Assembly (NCBI GenBank): GCA_945911015.1
Contig: CAMDZW010000008.1
Coordinates: forward strand, 53,882-117,881
Source of the DNA: an uncultured Propionibacteriaceae bacterium
Lineage (GTDB): Bacteria; Actinomycetota; Actinomycetes; Propionibacteriales; Propionibacteriaceae
Direction of reading: 5' to 3'
DNA length: 64,000 bases
The translations under genes and the position numbers were made by a program. Numbering within the stretch: the first letter of the stretch is position 1; the number at the start of each line of letters is the position of its first letter. Shown here piece after piece: positions 48,720-57,330 of the stretch. The notes under the pieces were generated by a model. That model did not search any database and was not told the origin of the DNA. It was given only the letters and a program-made list of their open reading frames with translations.

Positions 48720-49995
48720 GTGAAACGGCTTCGGGTGTTCGGCTGGTTCCTGTTGGGCTCCGGGGCAGCTGCGGTGCTGCTGCTGGTGGTCCTCAACATC
48801 TTCACCAGCCTCCAGACCACAGCGATCGCGCTGATCGGCATCTCCACCTTCATCCCGTGGATGTGGCTGCCCTGATGTGTCGCGATCGTGGGTCTGGCCC
48901 TCGTACTGAACCGACAATGGCGGGTTGCTGGCTGTGGCGCCAGCCGTTGCCGTTGTCGCGGTGTGGGCAGTGCCGCTGATCCCGACCTCGCAAGCAACCG
49001 CTGACCCCTCGGGACCGCCCGACTTCACCGTGGTCAACCTCAATCTGCAGTACGGTCGGGCCGATGCCCGGGAGCTGGCAGCACAGGTCGATCCGGACAC
49101 CGATGTGGTGGTGCTGCAGGAGTACACACCGAGCTACACCGCCGAGCTCGAGGCGGTCGGCCTGCTGGACGACTTTCCGTACCGTGAAGGTACCGAACGC
49201 ACCGATGCCGGCGGCACCTTGGTGCTGTCACGCACTCCGCTGGAGATCGTCGACAGGACCGACACCGCCTTCGACAACCTCATGGTCCGACTGGAGCTGG
49301 CCGGCGTGACCTGGCAGGTGGCGGCCATCCACTCGACGCCGCCGCACTTCGGCGCCGAGGCTTGGACCGAAGATGCCTTCAAGGTCAACGCAATGATCAT
49401 GGAGCACCAGGAGGAGAACCTGGTCATCGTCGGCGACTTCAATGCGATCGTCGAGCACCACCCGATGCGGGTCCTGCTGAAGAACCCGAACATCGTCGAC
49501 CCGATGACCGGACGGACGGGGCCGGATCGATTCCAGCCAACCTGGCCGGTCGGCAAGGTCGCTCCGAGGTTTGCCAGGATCGATCACTTCTTCACCTCGG
49601 CGCAGGTGCTGCCACAGGTGCCACACCACTTCGCGGTTGCCGGCACCGACCACCTCGGGATTGCTGCCTCCGTCTGCCTGACCGCTCATGCCCCGATCGC
49701 CTCATGCATCGCCGGTGACGTGAGGTCCGACCGAGTCGTCAGCTGTGCCGGACGTCCGAACACTTCTCCGACTGAGTGGCGTCATCACCATCTCCTCTGC
49801 CTGAACTGTCAGCAGTCAAGCACGGGCGTGGCCCGTACTCAACGGTCAGCGTCGGATCACGCGGGTACCGGCCATCCGGTCATGCAGGGCACGCTTGTGT
49901 GGATCGGTCAGCGGCAGGATGATGTCGACGATCCGGACCGGCCACAGACAGGTCGCCTGTCCGGGGAACACCCAGATCATCGCGCGACTCAGTGA
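48720..49995 (+). pseudogene. Endonuclease/exonuclease/phosphatase (EEP) membrane protein, disrupted
   Basis: From GTG 48720 (TACAGT six bases upstream) the frame encodes two membrane helices and meets TGA at 48873-48875 directly after WMWLP. The same frame goes on with VAIVGLALVLNRQW, then near 48921-48925 the family sequence moves one frame (LLAVAPAVAVVAVWAVPLIP). The EEP domain is then complete (VNLNLQYG, VVLQEYT, IVGDFNA, ARIDHFF, GTDHLGIA). After about 49690 it runs on to 49995 as unrelated sequence antisense to the RDD gene, so the original stop is lost too. A soluble fragment might be made. Confidence 0.8.
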
Positions 49996-50622
49996 CTGGC
50001 GCCAGGTCAGCGCGCCGCCCGGAACTGCCTCGGGGGCATCACTGGCAGGAGCACCCGGAGGTGCCCCAGCCGAGACGACCCGTAGTCCCGTGATGAGCTT
50101 GCCCGGTGTCGCGCCACGCCATTTCAGGAAGACGGCATGGTAGGCCAGTCCGGCGACCACCGAGATCACCAGGATGATCATCGACTCCCGCTGGCTCATC
50201 AATTCCTCGGGTCGCAGCTGACTCGGTTGGCCGCCGCTCAATGCCTGGGCAAACATCTCACGGATCTCAGGCATCATCCGCTCGCCGATCTCCAGGTACA
50301 GCGGAGACAGGATTGCGGTCACCACCACGAACAGGATCACCCCGTCAATCACCGCTGCCCCGGCGCGGTGCCACCACCCGGCCAGCCGCTCGTCCAGGGG
50401 CGAGGTCCCCGATCGTGCCTGGGGTGCCGCACCTCGTACCGATCCTGTACGGGGCTGAGGTCGCTTCGCCGAGCGTTCGGCCGGACGGGTCTGGCGCGAC
50501 CACTGCCATCCGTCCCAGTACCGTTCGCGTGCCGGATCGGTCGGGTCGGCGTACCAGCCGCCGGGGGCGGCATGTCGCCCGGGCGGCGCGGGCGGGCTGC
50601 CAACCGGGATCTCGTCACTCAC
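49846..50622 (-). CDS. RDD family membrane protein with DUF2510 N-terminus
   Basis: 258 residues from GTG at 50622. DUF2510 motif GGWYADPTDPARERYWDGWQW near residues 21-41, a proline/arginine linker, then an RDD membrane region with about three helices (RAGAAVIDGVILF, GATPGKLITGLRVV, HDRMAGTRVI). Function unknown; RDD proteins may move small solutes. The start overlaps the sigma-factor stop (GTGA). Confidence 0.85.
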   Translation of the reverse strand: MSDEIPVGSPPAPPGRHAAPGGWYADPTDPARERYWDGWQWSRQTRPAERSAKRPQPRTGSVRGAAPQARSGTSPLDERLAGWWHRAGAAVIDGVILFVVVTAILSPLYLEIGERMMPEIREMFAQALSGGQPSQLRPEELMSQRESMIILVISVVAGLAYHAVFLKWRGATPGKLITGLRVVSAGAPPGAPASDAPEAVPGGALTWRQSLSRAMIWVFPGQATCLWPVRIVDIILPLTDPHKRALHDRMAGTRVIRR

Positions 50623-51908
50623 GGGGCAGAGTCTGCCACGTCATCACGTCCGTGCTCACGCAGTCGCTTGCTGATGTAGGCACGTTCGACCGGGCTGTCG
50701 GTGCACTCGGCCGCCGTGCGCCAGGCCAGGGCGGCATCGGCGGGGCGACCGAGCTCTTCGAGGGTGACCGCTCGGGCCGCGTGGAAGGGGTGATGGCGGG
50801 CGAGTTCCGGTGTCGCGGCCAACCGGTCCAGCTCGCGCAGACCGGCCTCGAACCCGTCGCGGCGGCCGATGGCCACAGCGCGGTTCAGCCGCACGATCGG
50901 GCTCGGCGCGACCAGGTCGAGCAGGTCGTAGAGGGCAGCAATCTGGGCCCAGTCGGTCAGGTCGAACCGCGTCGCCTCGGCGTGGACGGCCGCAATCGAG
51001 GCCTGGATCACGAACGGTCCCAGTGCGGCGGACTCCCCTGCCTGGTGGGCGGCCTGTTCAGCCAACACGATGCCTTCGGCGAGGAGATCTGATCGCCAGC
51101 GAGTGCGGTCCTGGTCCTCCAACGACACCGGGAGCCCCTCACCGTCGACCCGTGCCGGGGCACGTGCCTCAGTCAGGACGAGCAGCGCCACCAGCCCGCT
51201 CACCTCGGGGTCAGCCGGCACGAGCGCTCGGACCGTACGGGCGAGCCGGATCGCTTCACCTGTCAGCTCGGTGCGGATGTGGACCTCGGCGCCGGTGGTG
51301 GCATAGCCCTCGGTGTAGATGGAGTAGATGGCGTGCAACACCGCCGGCAGCCGCTCGGCAACCAGGTCGGGCGGCGGCACCGCCACCGGGATCCGAGTGA
51401 TGCGGATGCGCTTCTTGGCGCGGGTGAGACGGGCCTGCATGGTCGGTACCGACACCAGGAATGCTGCCGCGACCTCGACAGTGGTCAACCCACCGAGGAA
51501 GCGCAGGATCAATGCCACTTGTTCCTCGGGCCGCAAGGTCGGGTGGCAACAGGTGAAGAACAGTTCGAGCCGGTCATCGGGGATCTCGCTGAGCGGAGTC
51601 GGCCCAGGACGACGGTCCTCCTCGACCGCCAACTCGGCGAGTCGGCGGGTCTGGGCAGCGTCGCGGCGGAGCCGGTCGAGCGCCTTGCGGCGGGCGGTGG
51701 TCAGCAGCCAGGCCAGCGGCGAGTCCGGGATCCCCGTACGGGGCCAGGTCGCCAGAGCCGCCTCGTACGCGTCCTGGGCCACGTCCTCGGCCAAGTCGAG
51801 ATCGCCGAACCGCCGAGCCAGCACGGCCAGCAGTCGAGGGCTGTCGTCTCGTTGGAGACGGGCCAGCTCCTCGACCACCGCCCGCCGGCCCGGCAGTGAC
51901 TCGGCCAT
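50619..51908 (-). CDS. ECF42-type RNA polymerase sigma factor with C-terminal extension
   Basis: 429 residues. Sigma-2 lies at about residues 15-85 (FGDLDLAEDVAQDAYEAALATWP), sigma-4 at about 115-175 (LGGLTTVEVAAAFLVSVPTMQARLTRAKKRI), then a DUF6596 and TPR-like extension of ~250 residues (LLDLVAPSPIVRLNRAVAIG). In this group the extension, not an anti-sigma factor, controls activity. The DGPF gene immediately upstream (two-base gap) is the conserved partner. Confidence 0.92.
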   Translation of the reverse strand: MAESLPGRRAVVEELARLQRDDSPRLLAVLARRFGDLDLAEDVAQDAYEAALATWPRTGIPDSPLAWLLTTARRKALDRLRRDAAQTRRLAELAVEEDRRPGPTPLSEIPDDRLELFFTCCHPTLRPEEQVALILRFLGGLTTVEVAAAFLVSVPTMQARLTRAKKRIRITRIPVAVPPPDLVAERLPAVLHAIYSIYTEGYATTGAEVHIRTELTGEAIRLARTVRALVPADPEVSGLVALLVLTEARAPARVDGEGLPVSLEDQDRTRWRSDLLAEGIVLAEQAAHQAGESAALGPFVIQASIAAVHAEATRFDLTDWAQIAALYDLLDLVAPSPIVRLNRAVAIGRRDGFEAGLRELDRLAATPELARHHPFHAARAVTLEELGRPADAALAWRTAAECTDSPVERAYISKRLREHGRDDVADSAP

Positions 51909-51910
51909 GA

Positions 51911-52258
51911 TCAGTAGTCGGCGATCGCGCGGATCTCGACCCGGCTGTCCTTGGCCCCGGGGCACTTCTTGGCCCACGCAATCGCATCGTCGATGGTCGG
52001 CACATCGATGATGAAGGTCCCGCCGACATATTCCCGACTCTCCGCGTACGGCCCGGTGGTCACCACAGCGTCGGTCTCCCCCGCCGGGATGGACACCGAC
52101 ACCGCGGTGTCCGGGTCGTGGAGGGCGAACCCACCGGCAGCGATCCCGGCCGCCTCGACCTCGGCGTCATAGGCCATGAACTCCTCGACTGACGGGAGTG
52201 ACTCGTCCCCGCAGCGGGCCTTCTCGACATCGCCCATCAACAACAAGACGTACTTCAT
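51911..52258 (-). CDS. DGPF/YCII family protein, partner of the ECF sigma factor
   Basis: 115 residues with a strong GAGGAGG site before ATG. The YCII ferredoxin-like fold is recognised from MKYVLLLMGD, GPYAESREYVGGTFIIDV and the C-terminal VEIRAI. DGPF genes are nearly always beside ECF42 sigma factors and may be their output or sensor; the role is unknown. Confidence 0.9.
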   Translation of the reverse strand: MKYVLLLMGDVEKARCGDESLPSVEEFMAYDAEVEAAGIAAGGFALHDPDTAVSVSIPAGETDAVVTTGPYAESREYVGGTFIIDVPTIDDAIAWAKKCPGAKDSRVEIRAIADY

Positions 52259-52393
52259 GATGTTCCTCCTCGGTCGTGCGTCACCGGTGACTGGGGTGCG
52301 CGGTTGCGCGGCCCGGCGACACCATCATGACGAACGGCCCCCACCTCGATCGACAGATCAGCCGAAAAATCTTTCCAGAATAGGGTGTCCACC

Positions 52394-53005
52394 GTGTCCT
52401 TCGAACAGGTTTGTGCCGCCTACGGTGCCCGCGCCGACGACTACATCGAGGCTGTGGGCCGGATCGACCACGTCGCCACCGCGGATCTCACGGCGGTGAC
52501 CAGCTGGGCACGCAGCATCGACGGGCTGATCCTGGACGTCGGGTGCGGTCCCGGCCAGTGGACCGCACACCTGGCCGGACTGGGCCTGGACGTGGCCGGC
52601 CTCGACCCGACGCCTCAGTTCGTCGATCGGGCCAGAGCAGCCCATCCGGGCCTGACCTTCTGGGTGGGTCGGGCCGAGCAGCTCGGCGTCGTGGACTCCT
52701 CGGTCGGTGGCATCCTCGCCTGGTACTCGCTGATCCACCTGCAGCCCGAGCTGATCGGCCAGGCCCTCACCGAGTGTGCCCGGGTTCTCCGTCCCGGTGG
52801 CGGGCTGGCCCTTGGCTTCTTCACCGGCGCGGATCTGGCACCCTTCGACCATGCGGTCACCACCGCCCATTTCTGGCCGGTCGACCTGCTGTGCGCCGAG
52901 GTGACCGCGGCCGGTTTCGTCGTGACCCACACCGAGTCCAGGACCGACCGGCCGGGCCGGACCCATGCGCTGATCCTGGCGCTGCGTACCGATGATCCAC
53001 ATTGA
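52394..53005 (+). CDS. Class I SAM-dependent methyltransferase
   Basis: 203 residues from GTG at 52394; TAGGGT (52381-52386) ends seven bases upstream, so this start is preferred over GTG 52385, which lies inside the hexamer. SAM-binding motif ILDVGCGPGQWT near residue 47; LDPTPQFVDRAR is motif II and YSLIHL the post-motif. The substrate is unknown. It is divergent from the DGPF gene. Confidence 0.85.
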   Translation: MSFEQVCAAYGARADDYIEAVGRIDHVATADLTAVTSWARSIDGLILDVGCGPGQWTAHLAGLGLDVAGLDPTPQFVDRARAAHPGLTFWVGRAEQLGVVDSSVGGILAWYSLIHLQPELIGQALTECARVLRPGGGLALGFFTGADLAPFDHAVTTAHFWPVDLLCAEVTAAGFVVTHTESRTDRPGRTHALILALRTDDPH

Positions 53006-53145
53006 CAGCGCCGACAGCGCTCTGGAACCGGTTGCCAACAGCAAAAATCGGGATCCTCGGTACACACCACTGGCCGACGCGGTGCGCTGGCGACCGGTCG
53101 AAAACCACTCGACCGCCGACCGACGGGACTGACAGACTCGCCCTC

Positions 53146-54219
53146 ATGGAGATCACCGAAATCGCAGTCCCCACCGATGGCCTCCCCACCCCCGACATCA
53201 CCGACCTGGCGCATTTGTGCCGCCTCGACCTGGTCCACTTCTTCGGCCACGACGACCTGGTCGACAGTGCCGAGACCATGGCTCACCAGTTGGCCAATCA
53301 GGTTGATGTCCAGCGATTCTGGTTGATCGCCCGCGACGGTGATGGCCACCCGCTCGGTGCGGCACTGGCCACGTTGCCGTTGCGTGACAACACCACCATT
53401 GCCGAGTGGTCTGTGGTCTGCGATCCGACCGTCGACATCGCCTCGGTCACGACCGCGTTGTGGGAAGCGAGCATCCCTCGGTTGACCGCGGCCGGGCGCA
53501 CCTCCGTGCAATGCTGGCAGATGCACCGCGATGGTGGCGACGCCGCTGGCATGGGAGCCGACACCATCACCCCCGCGACAGGGGCAGGCGTCATCGGCCG
53601 CGACGCCGCATCCGATGTCGCGCAGGCGCTGGGGTTCACCCTTGAGCAGGTCTATCGCCACAGTGTGCTCACCATTGACCAACACCGGCACCGCTGGCCC
53701 GCTCTTGCCGCCGAGATCGCCGCTCATCACCGCGACTACGAGATCATCAGCTGGCACGGAAGCACTCCCGACGAACTGTGTGACTCCTTGGCCCTACTGC
53801 GCAACCGGATGAGCGTCGATGCACCGTCGGCGGACCTGGACCACACCGAACAGGTCTGGGATGCCGACCGGGTCCGTCGACGTGACGCCACGGCGCTCGC
53901 ACAGGGTCGCGGCCAGATCTACGCTGCGGCCAGACGCCCTGACACCGGTGCGCTCGTCGCCTACACCGAGCTCGATCTGCCGACCGAACATCCGCAGGCT
54001 GCCTGGCAGGACGACACCTTGGTCCACGGCGACCACCGGGGGCGGCGGCTCGGGTGGGCGGTGAAGCTGGAGGCCCTGGACCAGCTCACCCGAGTCGCCG
54101 ACCAGGTCCGGCGGATTCACACCTGGAATGCTGACGAGAACTCCTGGATGTTGGCGATCAACACCGCCCTGGGATTCTCACTGGCCAGCGCCGAAGGCGT
54201 CTGGCAGCGTCGCCTGTGA
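53146..54219 (+). CDS. GNAT family N-acetyltransferase (two-domain)
   Basis: 357 residues from ATG at 53146. Length and pattern fit a tandem GNAT protein like those near mycothiol synthase: the C-terminal domain has the acetyl-CoA loop (HGDHRGRRLGWAVKLEAL) and WNADENSWMLAINTALGF; the N-terminal domain is degenerate. Acceptor unknown. The stop codon is the first copy of a 20-bp tandem array. Confidence 0.83.
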   Translation: MEITEIAVPTDGLPTPDITDLAHLCRLDLVHFFGHDDLVDSAETMAHQLANQVDVQRFWLIARDGDGHPLGAALATLPLRDNTTIAEWSVVCDPTVDIASVTTALWEASIPRLTAAGRTSVQCWQMHRDGGDAAGMGADTITPATGAGVIGRDAASDVAQALGFTLEQVYRHSVLTIDQHRHRWPALAAEIAAHHRDYEIISWHGSTPDELCDSLALLRNRMSVDAPSADLDHTEQVWDADRVRRRDATALAQGRGQIYAAARRPDTGALVAYTELDLPTEHPQAAWQDDTLVHGDHRGRRLGWAVKLEALDQLTRVADQVRRIHTWNADENSWMLAINTALGFSLASAEGVWQRRL

Positions 54220-54288
54220 CCAATCAGGGTCGCCTGTGACCAATCAGGGTCGCCTGTGACCAATCAGGACCACCTGTGACCGATCAGG
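54209..54288. repeat. 20-bp tandem array spanning two convergent stop codons
   Basis: Four copies of GTCGCCTGTGACCAATCAGG at 54209, 54229 and 54249 (identical) and 54269 (three changes). The first holds the GNAT stop TGA (54217-54219); because 20 is not a multiple of three, the copied TGAs fall in different frames. The last copy holds the stop of the convergent lipoprotein gene (54284-54286). Confidence 0.95.
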
Positions 54289-55933
54289 AGTTCGCCTGCT
54301 CCCAGGCATCCCGATATTCGTCGGCCATTTCCTGACCGCCACCGGCGAGCCAGTCGTCGACCATGTCCGCCCAGGTGGAGACCGCCGCACGGTTGGTGAT
54401 GATGCTGACGGCGGCATCGTCCATGCGTGACTTCAGCGAGGCGGCCTTGCCATTCTGGGTCTCCGAGAACAGTCCGAGACTGTCGTCGTCCACGGCGCCG
54501 TCCAACATGGTGTTCTGGTAGTCGTACATCGAGCGCACGTCGTCTGGCTTCACCCCGGGTGCCCACAGAAGTGCAGGTGTGCTGCGCACGCTCGCAATAC
54601 CGACGTTGAGCTCCTGCTCGGCCAGATCCGTCTGCTCGATCGCACCGTCAGCCCCCATGGAGAAGTGCTCGCCCGGAATGCCATAGGAGAGAAGCACGTT
54701 CTCCTCGGTCCCGAACGGCGAGGCCAGCCAATTGGCGATCCGCAGCAACAGCTTGACCCGGTCCGGGTCCGTCTTGGGGATGCCCATCACCACAACGGAG
54801 CTGACATCACCACGGACGGTGAAATGGCCCTGGCGCTCGCCACCGTGCCAGGCAGGTGGAAGCACGCCGATGACGTTGAAATTGGGGTCAACCCTCTGGT
54901 TGTTGCGCAGCAGCGCCCGCCACTGGGCGAAGTCATTCCAGTGCAAGGTGACCGAGCCCTTGGGGATCTGCACGAACCCGCTACCGCTCTGGCCGTAGGC
55001 GTCGGGGTGGATCAGTTCATCGGCCCACATGCCACGTAGGACCTCGAGAGCCTCGACGTACTGCTCGGTCTGGTAGCTGTGGATGAAGGTGCCGTCGTCC
55101 TGGCGCTTCCACCCATTGACCCCGCCCATGCACTCCTCGAGCATCGGAATGTAGCGGTGGGGCTGGGTGATCGCCCACCGGTTCTGGCTCGGGTTGCTGA
55201 CCTCACGGCACAAGGCGAGGAAGTCCTCACCGTCGCTCAGGTCAACCTCGTCGATACCGACGTGGTCGGTGCGCATCATCAACGACTCCCCCACGGCCCC
55301 CGCGAACTTCGGAAGTCCATAGATTCGTCCGTTGACCACCGCCGACTGCCAGGCTCGCTGCGGCAGGTTGGCGAGGTTGGGGTAGTCCAAGATCGCATCG
55401 CCAGCCAGATGCTCGGTCAGGTCGGTGAACTGCGACTCGAGCATTCCAGCAAGTTGCGGGATCGGCATGATCCGACACAGGTCGGGCAGGGCATTTCCGG
55501 CGATCAGTGTGGCGAACTTGTCCTGCAGGTCCCCCGAGGATGGGACGTAGATGACACGCAGCTCCCCGCCCATTCGCCGCCAGATCTCCTGCAGGAAGGA
55601 ATTTCGCTCTGGCGGTGGTGGTGTACCACCACCGGGGGCCGGGCCGAACACCTCGATCTTCTCGCCCTCGGCGACGTTCTCCACGCCCGTTGAGATCCAC
55701 GTGTCCTGCTCCGGGAACTCGAACACCCCGCCGATGCCACCTTCGGGTGTGGGTTCGAAGTCGAACGGCGCGTCGGCGTACGGCTGATAGGTCGGCAGCT
55801 CGAGCCCAGTGGCCGCCGGCGCCGTCGTCTCCGGTCCAGTGGCAGGCCCACCGGAGCGACATCCAGCAAGTCCGGCAACAGCCAACCCACCGGCTGCCGC
55901 CAGCGCCGTGCGGCGCGACAAGGTCATGGTCAT
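54284..55933 (-). CDS. Orphan extracellular solute-binding lipoprotein with Tat-like signal
   Basis: 549 residues from ATG at 55933 (AAGGAGG, five-base spacing). Signal TLSRRTALAAAGGLAVAGLAGC combines a twin-arginine motif with a lipobox. The mature part is a family 1 binding fold of the long LipO-like class (GDLQDKFATLIAGNALPDL, NGRIYGLPKF, WADELIHPDAY, LLRIANWLASPFGTEE). No permease or ATPase gene is adjacent. Likely ligand: an oligosaccharide, by family only. Confidence 0.87.
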   Translation of the reverse strand: MTMTLSRRTALAAAGGLAVAGLAGCRSGGPATGPETTAPAATGLELPTYQPYADAPFDFEPTPEGGIGGVFEFPEQDTWISTGVENVAEGEKIEVFGPAPGGGTPPPPERNSFLQEIWRRMGGELRVIYVPSSGDLQDKFATLIAGNALPDLCRIMPIPQLAGMLESQFTDLTEHLAGDAILDYPNLANLPQRAWQSAVVNGRIYGLPKFAGAVGESLMMRTDHVGIDEVDLSDGEDFLALCREVSNPSQNRWAITQPHRYIPMLEECMGGVNGWKRQDDGTFIHSYQTEQYVEALEVLRGMWADELIHPDAYGQSGSGFVQIPKGSVTLHWNDFAQWRALLRNNQRVDPNFNVIGVLPPAWHGGERQGHFTVRGDVSSVVVMGIPKTDPDRVKLLLRIANWLASPFGTEENVLLSYGIPGEHFSMGADGAIEQTDLAEQELNVGIASVRSTPALLWAPGVKPDDVRSMYDYQNTMLDGAVDDDSLGLFSETQNGKAASLKSRMDDAAVSIITNRAAVSTWADMVDDWLAGGGQEMADEYRDAWEQANS

Positions 55934-56159
55934 CATTTCCTCCTTGAACACGAACGTGATGCGATCACAATGACAGTTCCAGTGCTCGGAACGATCGATC
56001 CGCGCGGTCCGACCGCCATACGGCCAAATGCGGCCGCACCGTTTCACTGGAGGGCACGTCTCGGCACCGGGTTCTCCATCGGTGAACCCGCCCGGTTCAC
56101 TCCCGGCGCGGTATGGTGGCCCGGGTCTGTGAGTCGTCGTCAACGAGCATCAGGGAGAA

Positions 56160-57314
56160 ATGGACAGGATCGGCCGTTACCGACTGCTCCGGCGCCTCGG
56201 CGCCGGGTCCTTCGCGACCGTGTGGCTCGGCCATGACGACGATCTCGACGTGCCGGTCGCAGTGAAGGTGCTCGCCGACAACTGGGTCAACAATGACGAT
56301 GTCCGCAATCGGTTCCTCAGTGAGGCGCGTCTGATGCGTCAGATCCGCGACGAACGGATCGTGCGTGTCTACGACATCGGCAGCCTCGGCGACGACCGGC
56401 CCTACTTCGTCATGGACTTTGCCGATGGCGGTTCGCTGGACGACCTGCGCAAACAAGGCATTGCGGCTGTGGTGTCGCTGCGGTTGTGTGCTGAGGCCTG
56501 CCGGGCCCTGCATGTCCTGCACAGCCATGACGTCATCCACCGTGATGTCACCCCCGGCAACATCCTGCTCAACCACACCAAGGATGGCTCGGTCAAGGTC
56601 CTGATCGCCGACCTCGGCGTGGCCAAGTCGATGATTGACATGGGTGCCACGATGACCGCCGGCACCCCGTCGTACATGGCCCTCGAACAGGCCAACGGCG
56701 TCGCCAAGCTCGACCACCGCGCCGACATCTACTCCTTGGCTGCGGTCACCTACGCCATGTTGACCGGCCGTCCCCCGTTCCGGGTGAAGACGCTGGCCGA
56801 TGTCCTACAGCGCGATCCCCACCTCCGCCCGGCGCCGATTGCGGCCCCACTGGGGGCACCTGCCCTGCTGGACCAGGTCCTGACCGCAGCGCTGTCGACC
56901 GACCCGGAATCGCGTCCCCGGACTGCCCTCGAGCTGGCCGATGCGCTCGACCGATGCGCGGACCAGTTGCCGCCCTCGACGAACTCACCCTTTGCGCCGC
57001 CGGGTTCCTCGCCGACGACGACGCCGGGCAGCCTGATCGGTCAGGCCCAGCTCAGGGCCGCCCCTGCGGCTGCACCGCAGCAGTTCTCCGCTGTGCCGTC
57101 CCAGACAGCCCCGGTCGCGGGCCCTGGCCCCGCTCCGGGCTGGACGCAGCCCCACGTGCCCACGGCATCAGTGCCAACACCACAGCCGACACCCCAGCCG
57201 ACGTCGTGGGCACCTCCGGCCCGGCGGCCGTTCACGTTCTGGTTGGTGATCGGGCTCTCTGCCGCCGCCCTGTTCACGATCTCGTTGTTGGTGACGATTC
57301 TGGCGCTCGGCTGA
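56160..57314 (+). CDS. Membrane Ser/Thr protein kinase (PknB-like) with variant catalytic loop
   Basis: 384 residues; GGGAG just before ATG. Kinase domain 1-270: glycine loop GAGSFATVW, lysine in VAVKVL, glutamate in SEARLM, catalytic loop HRDVTPGN (usual HRDxKPxN), metal loop DLG, and SYMALEQ where APE is normal. A Pro/Gln/Thr-rich linker and one membrane helix (FWLVIGLSAAALFTISLLV) end the protein; there is no extracellular sensor. The core Asp, Lys and Asn remain, so activity is possible. Confidence 0.88.
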   Translation: MDRIGRYRLLRRLGAGSFATVWLGHDDDLDVPVAVKVLADNWVNNDDVRNRFLSEARLMRQIRDERIVRVYDIGSLGDDRPYFVMDFADGGSLDDLRKQGIAAVVSLRLCAEACRALHVLHSHDVIHRDVTPGNILLNHTKDGSVKVLIADLGVAKSMIDMGATMTAGTPSYMALEQANGVAKLDHRADIYSLAAVTYAMLTGRPPFRVKTLADVLQRDPHLRPAPIAAPLGAPALLDQVLTAALSTDPESRPRTALELADALDRCADQLPPSTNSPFAPPGSSPTTTPGSLIGQAQLRAAPAAAPQQFSAVPSQTAPVAGPGPAPGWTQPHVPTASVPTPQPTPQPTSWAPPARRPFTFWLVIGLSAAALFTISLLVTILALG

Positions 57315-57330
57315 GCCATCCCGTACGGGA

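Noticed and set aside
54209..54288. Possible CRISPR-like repeats
   Set aside because: The units are directly adjacent with no spacers and no cas genes are present.
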